Shown here: positions 35,182 through 43,614 of the stretch, piece after piece
Numbering within the stretch: position 1 is the first letter of the stretch
How the letters are laid out: the number at the start of each line of letters is the position of its first letter
NCBI GenBank assembly: GCA_002347685.1
Contig: DDWS01000004.1
Coordinates: 62,001 to 126,000, forward strand
Direction: 5' to 3'
Source of the DNA: Syntrophaceae bacterium UBA2280
GTDB lineage: Bacteria; Desulfobacterota; Syntrophia; Syntrophales; Smithellaceae
Length of the DNA stretch: 64,000 nucleotides
Made by a program: the position numbers and the translations under genes
The notes under the pieces: model-generated
The model's database searches: none
Told to the model about the DNA's origin: nothing
Seen by the model: the letters and a program-made list of their open reading frames with translations, nothing else

Positions 35182-35634
35182 ATGACGAAAACATTAACGT
35201 ATGAGAGTATATCCGTTGGCGACGCGATGCCGACATTTATATCGGATCCCATTACCCGGACCCATCTGGTCCGCTATGCCGGAGCATCGGGAGACTTCAA
35301 TCCCCTCCACCATGATGAGACGTTTGTCAAGCTGTTCGGGATGCCGCGGGTGATTTCTCACGGGATGTTCGTGATGGGTATCGTCGGGCAGGCCATCACG
35401 GATTGGATCGATGACAAAAATTTGCGTAAATTCGGCGTTCGGTTTTCCGGAATGACGGAACCCATGGATATGGATGACCAGAATTCAAAGGAGAGAGCAA
35501 CGATCGTCGTAACCGGCACGGTGGTTGAAAAGTATGAGATCGACGGAGAGAAAGTAATGCGTTGCGAAATCAATGCAGCGGACAAACAAGGAAGCGTGAA
35601 ACTGACGGGATCCTTTGTTGCGGCTCTGTCGTAA
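35182..35634 (+). CDS. MaoC-like (R)-specific enoyl-CoA hydratase, catalytic subunit
   Basis: A 150-residue hotdog protein with the R-hydratase motif GDFNPLHHDE; D38 and H43 have the Asp-x4-His spacing of the catalytic pair. ISHGMFVMG follows, another family mark. It adds water to trans-2-enoyl-CoA giving the 3R isomer, the stereochemistry taken by 17beta-HSD4-type SDRs rather than by FadB-type enzymes. Start is ATG 35182 with AGGAGGAGG. A strong hairpin follows the stop by 15 bases. Confidence 0.88.
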   Translation: MTKTLTYESISVGDAMPTFISDPITRTHLVRYAGASGDFNPLHHDETFVKLFGMPRVISHGMFVMGIVGQAITDWIDDKNLRKFGVRFSGMTEPMDMDDQNSKERATIVVTGTVVEKYEIDGEKVMRCEINAADKQGSVKLTGSFVAALS

Positions 35635-36080
35635 AAAAGATCACATGAACCGCTCCCGGCAACTTACCGGGAGCGGCATGATTTACAGGAATGACCATGT
35701 CGAAGTTCTTTCCTCTCGAACGGTTGAGTGCGGGATACTTCCTGAGGATGCCGGCATCTCTTTTCCTGCTGCTGTTGGAAAGAATACCCAAAGAGGCAAA
35801 GCAAATGTTGGGGATATGGGATCGAAATTAAAAGCAACGGTATTTCATCAAGCATGTCCTGCTGGAAGTGGACGCAGCGGTCACATCCATCAAGAGCGAG
35901 GATCTCTCGATGGTCGATATTCCAGAAGAAAGTTTTGCTGTTTAGAATTAGACAGATGTCGTTTATCGTCGATGGCAGTTTCTTGACCATTTGATTATCC
36001 GATCATGTCCGGCATCATCGATATCCGGGGGAAGACAGGCATGATCATCAAACAGACGATTCTTGAGGAGAACATGATAA
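35635..36080 (+). other. Intergenic region after MaoC pair
   Basis: About 450 bases with no credible gene. A perfect 10-bp hairpin lies at 35650-35676. The frames here have no ribosome sites or domain similarity. GAGGAG near 36067 serves the thioesterase gene. Confidence 0.5.
35650..35676 (+). terminator. Perfect 10-bp GC-rich hairpin after the MaoC genes
   Basis: CCGCTCCCGG (35650-35659) and CCGGGAGCGG (35667-35676) are exact complements with a 7-base loop, 15 bases after the stop codon. No T-run follows (CATGATTTAC), so it may stop RNA decay or terminate weakly. Confidence 0.5.
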
Positions 36081-36530
36081 ATGATTGAGGAAAAGTATCA
36101 AGAGCATGTCAAAATGCTTTCGACCATCGTCAAGATCATCGAAAAAATGGGCATCCGTATCGTGGAGATGCGGGATCGCTATGTCAAGGTTCTTTTGCCG
36201 CTTGAGCCAAACATCAACCATATCGGGACGATCTATGCCGGTTCTCTCTTTTCGGTAGGCGAGTATATTGCCGGCCCGATTTTTGTTGCTTCTTTTGATT
36301 ATACAAAATTCTATCCCATCGTCAAAGCCATCAACGTCCAATTCTGCCGACCGGCAACAACAGATGTGACGGTGGAAGTGATGCTGAGTGAGGCCGAGGC
36401 CGATGCCATCCAGCGTGAGGTTGAAGCAAAGGGGAAGGCCGACTGGAAAATGGATCTGGAAGTCAAGAACCAGGCCGGGGAGATTTGCTGTCTCCTCCAA
36501 GGGGTATGGCAACTGAGAAAATGGAAGTGA
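36081..36530 (+). CDS. Hotdog-fold thioesterase-like protein (YiiD C-terminal/DUF4442 type)
   Basis: A 149-residue hotdog protein. NHIGTIYAGSLFSVGEY corresponds to the helix of PaaI/YiiD-type thioesterases (usually N-x-x-G-x-x-H/Y-G), and PIVKAINVQFCRPATTDV is the central strand pair. Likely hydrolyses acyl-CoA or rescues trapped CoA; the substrate is unknown. It is about 450 bases after the MaoC genes and ~100 bases before the ligase gene, all on the same strand, and could be transcribed with either. Confidence 0.72.
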   Translation: MIEEKYQEHVKMLSTIVKIIEKMGIRIVEMRDRYVKVLLPLEPNINHIGTIYAGSLFSVGEYIAGPIFVASFDYTKFYPIVKAINVQFCRPATTDVTVEVMLSEAEADAIQREVEAKGKADWKMDLEVKNQAGEICCLLQGVWQLRKWK

Positions 36531-36632
36531 CAACTGCACGGTGGTCAGGACCGCAAGAGCCTTCGCTGCGAATGCAGAAACTAGTTTTTAAATCTAGACC
36601 TATTATTACATGACTCTTGAGGAGGTTAGACA

Positions 36633-38531
36633 TTGAGCAATATGAAATATGCAGACGTATACAAGCAATCCATTAGTGAGCCGGAAATCTTCTGGGGAAA
36701 AGCTGCCGAGGCCATCTCCTGGACAAAAAAATGGGACAAGGTTTTGGACGACAGCAACAAGCCCTTCTACCGGTGGTTTGCCGGCGGCGAATTAAATACC
36801 TGCTATAACGCCCTGGACTACCATGTGGAAAAGGGCCGGAAAGATCAGACCGCCGTTATCTACGACAGCCCCGTCACCGATACGGTAAGAAAGATCACCT
36901 ACGGCGAGCTCCTGGATGAAGTCTCGCGGTTTGCCGGCGCCCTTTCCGCAATCGGCATCAAAAAAGGCGACACGGTCATTATCTACATGCCGATGATTCC
37001 CGAAGCGCTGACCGCGGTGCTGGCCTGTGCGCGCATCGGCGCCGTGCATTCCGTCGTCTTCGGCGGATTCGCGCCCAATGAACTGGCCATCAGGATTGAC
37101 GACGCCAGGCCTAAAGTCATGGTTTCCGCCTCCTGCGGAATCGAAGGGAAGAAAACCATTGCCTACAAACCGCTGTTGGATGAAGCCATCAAACTGGCTG
37201 CGCACAAACCGGAAAAATGCGTGATCTTCCAGCGGCCGCAGGTCCCGGCCGATCTGCAGCCCGGACGGGATCTCGACTGGAATGCTTTTGTAAAGGATGC
37301 CAAACCCGCCGCCTGTGTCCCTGTTGCAGCCACCGACCCGCTCTATATCCTTTACACCTCGGGAACCACCGGCAAGCCTAAAGGGGTTGTACGTGACAAC
37401 GGCGGCCATGCCGTGGCCCTGAAATGGTCGATGAAGAATATTTATGATGTGAAACCCGGCGAGGTTTTCTGGGCGGCCTCCGATGTCGGCTGGGTGGTGG
37501 GCCACTCCTACATCATCTATGCACCGCTGCTCTATGGCTGCACAACGATTGTTTATGAGGGGAAACCCGTGGGGACCCCCGATCCCGGCGCCTTCTGGCG
37601 GGTCATTTCCCAGCATGGCGTGTCCGTTTTGTTTACGGCTCCCACGGCGTTTCGCGCCATTAAAAAGGAAGACCCCCAGGGCGATTACCTGAAGAAATAC
37701 GACATTCGCTGCTTGAAATACCTTTTCCTGGCCGGCGAGCGCCTTGACACCGACACGTATCACTGGGCCGGCGATATACTGAAGATTTCCGTAGTCGATC
37801 ATTGGTGGCAGACCGAAACCGGCTGGCCGATCGCCGCCAACTGTATGGGAATCGAACCTCTTCCGATCAAAGCAGGATCGCCCACCAAACCGGTCCCCGG
37901 CTATCATGTCCAGATTCTGGATATGGACGGGGACCCCCTCCCCAACGGCCAGGAGGGATCCGTTGTGATCAAGTTGCCGCTCCCTCCCGGCTGCCTGCCC
38001 ACGCTGTGGCAGGATGACAAGCGTTATCTGGAATATGTAAACGAAAGACCGGGTTATTACGTGACCGGTGACGGCGGGCGTTTTGACACCGATGGCTATC
38101 TCTTTATCATGGGACGCATCGATGATGTGATCAACGTGGCCGGCCACAGGCTTTCCACAGGATCGATGGAAGAAATCGTATCCAGGCATAAGGATGTCGC
38201 GGAATGCGCCGTCCTGGGCGCGGATGATCAACTCAAGGGCCAGGTGCCCGTTGGTTTTGTTGTTTTAAAGGCCGGCGTGGATCGCAAGCCCGAAGAGATT
38301 ATCGCGGAGCTGGTAAAGATGGTGCGCAATGAACTGGGTGCGCTGGCCTGCTTCAAGGAAGCCGCTGTGGTCAAGGCGCTGCCCAAGACGAGATCCGGCA
38401 AGATCCTGCGCTCGACCATGCGCAAGATCGTCGACGGCAAGGATTATGTGGTGCCGTCCACCATTGATGATCCGGCAGTCTTGGGATTGATTGCTCAATC
38501 AGCTAAAACGATCGGCTACGGAAAAAAATGA
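36633..38531 (+). CDS. Propionyl-CoA/acetyl-CoA-synthetase-like acyl-CoA ligase (PrpE type)
   Basis: A 632-residue ANL ligase of the Acs/PrpE group. It has IPEALTAVLACARIGAVHSVVFGGF, the P-loop YTSGTTGKPKGVVRDNGGH (the RDNGGH extension is a PrpE feature), DHWWQTETGWP, GDGGRFDTDGYLFIMGRIDDVINVAGHRLS, and the C-terminal lysine in LPKTRSGKILRSTMR. It activates short-chain acids such as propionate or acetate with ATP. The start is TTG 36633 with GGAGG 7 bases upstream; ATG 36642 is too close for that site. Its codon choice is more GC-rich than that of genes in the first 17 kb. In a syntroph it may also run in reverse to conserve ATP. Confidence 0.88.
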   Translation: MSNMKYADVYKQSISEPEIFWGKAAEAISWTKKWDKVLDDSNKPFYRWFAGGELNTCYNALDYHVEKGRKDQTAVIYDSPVTDTVRKITYGELLDEVSRFAGALSAIGIKKGDTVIIYMPMIPEALTAVLACARIGAVHSVVFGGFAPNELAIRIDDARPKVMVSASCGIEGKKTIAYKPLLDEAIKLAAHKPEKCVIFQRPQVPADLQPGRDLDWNAFVKDAKPAACVPVAATDPLYILYTSGTTGKPKGVVRDNGGHAVALKWSMKNIYDVKPGEVFWAASDVGWVVGHSYIIYAPLLYGCTTIVYEGKPVGTPDPGAFWRVISQHGVSVLFTAPTAFRAIKKEDPQGDYLKKYDIRCLKYLFLAGERLDTDTYHWAGDILKISVVDHWWQTETGWPIAANCMGIEPLPIKAGSPTKPVPGYHVQILDMDGDPLPNGQEGSVVIKLPLPPGCLPTLWQDDKRYLEYVNERPGYYVTGDGGRFDTDGYLFIMGRIDDVINVAGHRLSTGSMEEIVSRHKDVAECAVLGADDQLKGQVPVGFVVLKAGVDRKPEEIIAELVKMVRNELGALACFKEAAVVKALPKTRSGKILRSTMRKIVDGKDYVVPSTIDDPAVLGLIAQSAKTIGYGKK

Positions 38532-38990
38532 AATAACTAAGGCAGGAACGGTCGCGATAACCTAACCACCTGATGACGTGGGGTCACGCGAAGTGGAACG
38601 AGATCACAAGACTGTTCCCTGCGAAAAGGAGACCCTATGGAATTCAAATACGACATAAGGGGAGTCTGATCAGGAGCGCCAAATCCTCGGCAAATGGTTT
38701 TTGAGGCCGAATCACCTGAGGGGATCTAAAGATCTTCCTTATTGTCATGAAATATGCGCTGCCCATAAGCGCTTGTTTCCTCATGAATAAATGTTACCGA
38801 AAGAAGGACGTGGTTGTAGTCAAGATGCCCTTGACATACGAACCCGAAATATTCATACTGCCTCACATCAAGGTATGGTTTTATCAAAAAAACGAGGCAA
38901 GATTTCGAGAAGAAAAAAGTAAGGAGAATGGCTTGACAGTAATATACCACGCTCAGACCTTTATAAAATATCTTCAAGGGAGGATCGTTC
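38532..38990 (+). other. Intergenic region between ligase and redox pair
   Basis: About 460 bases. I see no intact gene, tRNA or strong terminator. An 83-codon frame at 38747-38998 lacks a ribosome site and any recognised domain. A short start-stop pair near 38638 follows a good AAAGGAGA site but encodes only about ten residues. AAGGGAGG at 38986 serves the next gene. Confidence 0.5.
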
Positions 38991-40484
38991 ATGCCTGATT
39001 ATGATGTTGTTGTAATAGGCGCCGGCAATGGAGGACTTACGGCTGCCGCCGGGCTCGCTAAAAATGGGCATAAAACGCTGCTGCTCGAAAGGCACAATGT
39101 CCCGGGCGGATGCGCGACAAGCTTTATCCGGGGGCGATTTGAATTTGAGGTTGCACTTCACCAGTTAAGCGGGTTGGGGCTTCCCGAATTTCCGGGGCCT
39201 CTGAGAGGCCTGCTTAGCGACCTGGGTGTTCTGGACAAGATCGAGTTCGTTCAGCAGAAGAACCTCTACCGCATTGTCATTCCCGGGGAAATGGACATCA
39301 ACCTGAAGGCGGAAAGGGCGGCGGTCCAGGAAGCACTGATGGAAAAATTTCCGGCCGAAAAGGAAGGGATCAAAAAGTTTTTTGACCTTGTCTATGCGTT
39401 CTGCATGGAGTTGGTGAGCGTGATGTTTATCAAGGACCCGGAGGCGAGCCCCGAAAAATATCCGCTCTTTTTTAAGCTTTCGCTGAAGGATTCTCAGGGC
39501 ATTCTCGATGACTACTTCAAAAACCCCTGCCTGCAGCAGGCTGTGTCGATCTATTGGAGCTATGCCGGCCTACCGCCGAGCAAGCTCAGTTTTATGGATC
39601 TGGCCATGATGATCTGGGCCTACATCGAATTCAAACCCTGGCACATGAAGGGAGGGTCGCAGGCGATGTCCAATGCGATTTGCGACGCTTTCATCACATA
39701 CGGCGGGGAGGCAAGGTTCAATTGCGCAGCAAAGAAAATCAAGGTCGAAAACGGCAAAATCCAATCCGTCATAACCGAAGACGGGGATGAGATATCGACG
39801 AGATTTGTCGTTTCCAATGCCGGTCCGATTCCAACCTTAATCGATATGATCGGCGCGGACAACTGCCCGGCGGCTGAGCTCCGAACGCTCAATGCCAGGA
39901 CAGTCGGCCTGTCGGCATTCACGCTTTATATGGGCTTCGACTGCGACCCGGCTGATATGGGAATCGATAAGACGACCAACTTCATCTGTTCGACAGCGGA
40001 CGCGGAAGAGGCCTACAAGAGGATGAAAACGCTGGATGCGGTCGGGTTTTCACTACTGACCTGCTACGACGTGGATGATCCCGAATTTTCGCCCGCGGGT
40101 TCATGCCAGGCCGCGCTCGTTACGCTTCAGTATGCGCAGCCCTGGATGAGCGTTCCGCCTTCAAAATATTACGACACGAAATACCGTTTCGCCGGGGCAA
40201 TGATTGATCTGGCTGAAAAAGTTTTTCCCGATATCAGGAAGCATTTGGAGGAGGCAGAACCGGCAACGCCGCTCACGCATATGCGCTACCTCGGTCATCC
40301 GGGCGGTTCAATTTACGGTTCGGAACACTTTACCAGGGAGACGAGCCTGTTTGTAGAATCAAAATCGGCAATTCAGGGGCTGTATTTCACGGGCGCATGG
40401 AATGGTTCCGGCGGATTCCAGCCTACGCTTCAATCGGGCGCATCTGCAGCCAGATCGATTTCATGGCTTCTTAACAAGCGGTAA
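38991..40484 (+). CDS. FAD-dependent oxidoreductase, phytoene desaturase/retinol saturase-like
   Basis: A 497-residue flavoprotein. It starts DYDVVVIGAGNGGLTAAAGLAKNG with an ADP-binding loop, then LLLERHNVPGGCATSF, typical of the CrtI/RetSat branch. The C-terminal FAD segment is GLYFTGAWNGSGGFQPTLQSG. The branch includes phytoene desaturases, all-trans-retinol saturases and many uncharacterised anaerobe proteins. No carotenoid gene is nearby; the partner reductase downstream suggests that it reduces or desaturates a hydrophobic isoprenoid or polyunsaturated substrate. ATG 38991 has AAGGGAGG upstream. Confidence 0.8.
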   Translation: MPDYDVVVIGAGNGGLTAAAGLAKNGHKTLLLERHNVPGGCATSFIRGRFEFEVALHQLSGLGLPEFPGPLRGLLSDLGVLDKIEFVQQKNLYRIVIPGEMDINLKAERAAVQEALMEKFPAEKEGIKKFFDLVYAFCMELVSVMFIKDPEASPEKYPLFFKLSLKDSQGILDDYFKNPCLQQAVSIYWSYAGLPPSKLSFMDLAMMIWAYIEFKPWHMKGGSQAMSNAICDAFITYGGEARFNCAAKKIKVENGKIQSVITEDGDEISTRFVVSNAGPIPTLIDMIGADNCPAAELRTLNARTVGLSAFTLYMGFDCDPADMGIDKTTNFICSTADAEEAYKRMKTLDAVGFSLLTCYDVDDPEFSPAGSCQAALVTLQYAQPWMSVPPSKYYDTKYRFAGAMIDLAEKVFPDIRKHLEEAEPATPLTHMRYLGHPGGSIYGSEHFTRETSLFVESKSAIQGLYFTGAWNGSGGFQPTLQSGASAARSISWLLNKR

Positions 40485-40494
40485 GGGAGGGGAT

Positions 40495-41652
40495 ATGGCT
40501 AAAGAAAACATCATCCAGAAACTCGAAGGATATGATGATATCATCAGAGAGAATGTTGTCCTTGAAAAATACGGATTTGACTATCAGGCGAAAAAGGGAG
40601 AGGTCAGAAGCATCATAGATGCACTTCACCCGGCAAAGCTTGATCTGATCGTATCGGAAATCGTGCAGGAGACTCCAAGCGCAAAATCCATGAAACTGGT
40701 CAGCGTTGACGGCATTCTCCCGCCGTTTCAGGCCGGACAGTATATCAACGTCTTTGTGGAGACGGGTGGGGTCCGGACCAGCAGACCTTACAGCATTGCA
40801 TCGTCTCCGACACAGACCGGCTATTATGAGATCACGGTCAGAAGGGTGGATAACGGATTTGTCTCGAACTACCTGCTCGACGAATTAAAGCTCGGCGACA
40901 GGCTCACGAGTTCGGCGCCGTCGGGGAATTTTCATTACAATCCGCTCTTTCACGGCGACAGGCTGGCGTTCATCGCCGGCGGCAGCGGCATCACCCCTTT
41001 CATGAGCATGATCAGGGAGCTCGCCGATAAAAACCTGGACCGCAGACTGCACCTGTTTTACGGGAGCAGGATCGAGGATGATGTCATCTACCGGAAAGAA
41101 ATAGAAAGGATTGAATCGGTCCATAAGAACTTCACCTGGGACTTGGTCGTATCCGAACCGAACTCGTCTTTTTGCGGACTCAAGGGATTCATTCATGTCG
41201 ATCTGATCCGGGAAAAGATTGACGGCCCCGACTGGATGTTCTTTGTTTGCGGACCGGAGGCCATGTATCAATTCTGTCTGCCTGAGCTTGAAAAAATGCC
41301 GATGCCGGGCAGGAAGACAAAGATCGAGGTCATGGGCGCGTCGAAGAATATAACAGCGCACCCCGGCTGGCCGGAAAACGTCAAAGCCGGTGATGCTTTC
41401 AGTGTTGCGATTAAAGGAAAAAAGACGATCAGTGCGCTTGCCTCTGAGCCGCTTATGATATCGCTGGAGAGGGCGGGCCTGGTGATTCCCGCCCTGTGCC
41501 GATCGGGTGAGTGCAGTCTCTGCAGGACCAAGCTGCTTTCGGGTAAGGTCTATCAGCCGAACGGCGTAAAGCTGAGAAAGTCTGACCGGGTCTTTGGATA
41601 TATCCATCCCTGCATGGCATATCCGATAACCGATATTGAAATATTGCTTTAG
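40495..41652 (+). CDS. Ferredoxin reductase-type flavoprotein with C-terminal [2Fe-2S] domain
   Basis: A 385-residue electron-transfer protein. An ~80-residue N-terminal extension precedes an FNR-like FAD domain (RPYSIASSPTQ) and NAD(P) domain (FIAGGSGITPFMSM, FFVCGPEAMYQF). The last ~90 residues are a plant-type ferredoxin, CRSGECSLC then HPCMAYP, giving four cluster cysteines. Architecture matches phenol hydroxylase/VanB/PaaE-type reductases that feed an oxidoreductase with NAD(P)H electrons. It begins 10 bases after the FAD protein and surely forms a pair with it. ATG 40495 has GGGAGGGG just upstream; a longer in-frame start at 40402 would overlap the upstream gene. Such class proteins are usually linked to oxygenases, so their presence in an anaerobe-like cluster is odd. 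Confidence 0.85.
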   Translation: MAKENIIQKLEGYDDIIRENVVLEKYGFDYQAKKGEVRSIIDALHPAKLDLIVSEIVQETPSAKSMKLVSVDGILPPFQAGQYINVFVETGGVRTSRPYSIASSPTQTGYYEITVRRVDNGFVSNYLLDELKLGDRLTSSAPSGNFHYNPLFHGDRLAFIAGGSGITPFMSMIRELADKNLDRRLHLFYGSRIEDDVIYRKEIERIESVHKNFTWDLVVSEPNSSFCGLKGFIHVDLIREKIDGPDWMFFVCGPEAMYQFCLPELEKMPMPGRKTKIEVMGASKNITAHPGWPENVKAGDAFSVAIKGKKTISALASEPLMISLERAGLVIPALCRSGECSLCRTKLLSGKVYQPNGVKLRKSDRVFGYIHPCMAYPITDIEILL

Positions 41653-41810
41653 ATAAAATCAAAGTCGAACCGGGCATTGCCAATAGTTCGGTCTTGATAT
41701 CACGCTTTTCGAAGTGTCCGCTATTGCTATGCCACTTCAATTTGTTCAACATGCTGTTTGATCGATGACGAAGCATCGGCGCGAAATGAAAAAAAGGGGG
41801 TGATGCAGGA

Positions 41811-43202
41811 TCAGTCCACCCATCCGTTGGCAATATTCAATCGCTTCAGCTTTTCCACAAGGGTGGTGCGGTTGAGATTGAGCAGCTTGGCCGCGCGATT
41901 TTTCACACCGCCGCTCATTTTCAGTGCTTTGAGCAGCAGGTCCTTTTCCAGCCGGCTGATGTGATCGTTAAAATCGATGCCGTCGTCGGTGAACATCACC
42001 GCACTGACGGTTGTGCCGGCAACTTGCGCATTGCGGATTTTAGCCGGCAAATCATCCACGTGAATCTCCCCTTCTTCTTTCATGACGACCAGCATTTCGA
42101 TGAGATTTTGCAGTTCGCGCACATTACCGGGCCAGGAATAACGCATGAGATAGTCGACGGCCTGAGGGGTGATGCGTTCCACGTTCTTCTTTTTGAGCTT
42201 GTTGAAATTCGTCAGAAAATGGTTGGCCAATATCACGATGTCGGAGCCGCGTTCACGAAGGGCGGGTAAATGGATGGGGATGACATTAATGCGGTAAAAG
42301 AGGTCTTCGCGGAATCTTTTTTCGGCAACGGCCGCTTCGAGATTCTGATTGGTAGCGGTGATGATCCGCACGTCAGCGTTGATGGTTTTCACGCCTCCGA
42401 TACGTTCGAACTGCTTTTCCTGAATGACACGCAGAACTTTGACCTGAAGCGCCGGGCTCATATCCCCGATTTCATCCAGAAAGATTGTGCCGCCCTGAGC
42501 CAGTTCGAATCGTCCCATGCGATTGCGGATTGCGCCGGTGAATGCACCTTTTTCATGACCGAACAACTCGCTTTCCAGCAAGTCTTCAGGTATGGCGCCG
42601 CAATTGACGGGGATCATCGGGTGAGAACGCCGGTCGCTCTTGAAGTGAATGGCACGGGCGACCAGTTCCTTGCCGGTTCCGCTTTCCCCGGTGATCAGCA
42701 CAGTGCTGTCCGAGTTGGATACTTTTTCGATGGTGTCAAAAACCTTCTTCATGCAGTCGCTGTAGCCGATGATTTTGTCAAAATCCTGTCGCTCTTTGAG
42801 GTGCTCTTTAAGAGAGATATTTTCGTCACGGAGTTTGGCAAAGGACATTGCCCGGTTCACCGATAATTTAACGAGATCATCTTTGATGGGTTTGGTGATA
42901 AAATCGAAAGCCCCCATTTTCATGGCGATGACCGCCGTATGGACTGTGCCGTGGCCGGTGACCATGATCACCAGGTTGTCGCGGTTGACATCTTTGATAT
43001 ATTTAAGAAATTCCAGTCCGTCGACATTGGGCATTCTCAGGTCGGTGATCACCAGATCAAAATGATCTTCAATAAAGACTTCGATGCCTTCACGCCCGTC
43101 ACAGACGGTTTTAACGGTATAGCCTTCATCCATTAGCAATTGTGCAAGATTTTCCTTGCTGAGTTCATTGTCGTCGGCAATCAGAATTTTTCCGTTCTTC
43201 AT
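41811..43202 (-). CDS. NtrC-type sigma-54 response regulator
   Basis: A 463-residue activator on the minus strand. Residues 1-120: receiver with the phospho-accepting Asp in DLVITDLRMPNVDG. Residues about 140-370: AAA+ domain with GESGTGKE Walker A, the sigma-54-contact GAFTGA loop, and GGTIFLDEIGD Walker B. Residues about 420-463: Fis-type HTH (KNRAAKLLNLNRTTLVEKLKRL). No cognate histidine kinase is adjacent. It diverges from the chemotaxis operon, whose sigma-54 promoter lies at 43531, so control of that promoter is plausible. ATG 43202 with AGGGAGCG is preferred over the longer frame to 43253. Confidence 0.9.
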   Translation of the reverse strand: MKNGKILIADDNELSKENLAQLLMDEGYTVKTVCDGREGIEVFIEDHFDLVITDLRMPNVDGLEFLKYIKDVNRDNLVIMVTGHGTVHTAVIAMKMGAFDFITKPIKDDLVKLSVNRAMSFAKLRDENISLKEHLKERQDFDKIIGYSDCMKKVFDTIEKVSNSDSTVLITGESGTGKELVARAIHFKSDRRSHPMIPVNCGAIPEDLLESELFGHEKGAFTGAIRNRMGRFELAQGGTIFLDEIGDMSPALQVKVLRVIQEKQFERIGGVKTINADVRIITATNQNLEAAVAEKRFREDLFYRINVIPIHLPALRERGSDIVILANHFLTNFNKLKKKNVERITPQAVDYLMRYSWPGNVRELQNLIEMLVVMKEEGEIHVDDLPAKIRNAQVAGTTVSAVMFTDDGIDFNDHISRLEKDLLLKALKMSGGVKNRAAKLLNLNRTTLVEKLKRLNIANGWVD

Positions 43203-43614
43203 ATCGCTCCCTGATGATGGAATCAGAATAACCACTGTTATTAAAGGGTTCAATTGACGGCATCATAGGATACGAATGTCTAAAAATCAATAAGAAAGTG
43301 TCAAAGAGTGTCAAAAAATGAACATTGTGATGGTAAACCGGACATGGTGTCAATAAGTCTGCAAGGCAATAATGCGAAATTATGAGAAAGTATTCAAGTA
43401 TTGCGTGATTCTGCCGAATAAAACTCTGTAGATGAAGCAGCCTTCTGCGGTGCGGGCGGTGTGTAGCGAAGGTCATTATTTAAGACCGCGTGAATTTCTA
43501 TATAAAACAAAGAATGATGTGTCTCACTGTTGGCATAAGTATTGCTTTTAAAATCAATGGTTTGCCGTATTTTACAGCAAAACAGAATGGCGAAAAGAGA
43601 TCTTATTTTAAGGG
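43203..43614. other. Divergent intergenic region with sigma-54 promoter
   Basis: About 410 bases between the minus-strand NtrC regulator and the plus-strand cheR. A sigma-54 promoter for the chemotaxis operon lies at 43531 (listed separately). I see no clear sigma-54 site facing the regulator. AT-rich DNA near 43260-43400 has repeated AAGTGTCA/AGTGTCA units at 43296 and 43306 that could be activator-binding or structural. Confidence 0.5.
43531..43546 (+). promoter_or_regulatory. Sigma-54 promoter of chemotaxis operon
   Basis: TGGCATAAGTATTGCT matches the -24/-12 consensus: GG and GC are separated by the required ten bases, and TTGC is intact. Transcription would start near 43557, about 60-100 bases before the cheR start codon. 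Confidence 0.75.

Noticed and set aside
35615..35986. A 123-codon frame after the MaoC gene
   Set aside because: It starts inside the MaoC gene, runs through a perfect hairpin, and has no domain or ribosome site.
36792..38231. A 479-codon open frame on the minus strand
   Set aside because: It lies wholly antisense to the PrpE-type ligase, whose motifs are intact; it has no domain of its own and arises from GC-rich third positions.
38747..38998. An 83-codon frame before the CrtI-like gene
   Set aside because: No ribosome site, no similarity, and it overlaps the next gene's start in another frame.
42270..42866. A 198-codon plus-strand frame
   Set aside because: It is antisense to the NtrC-type regulator, whose AAA+ motifs are complete.
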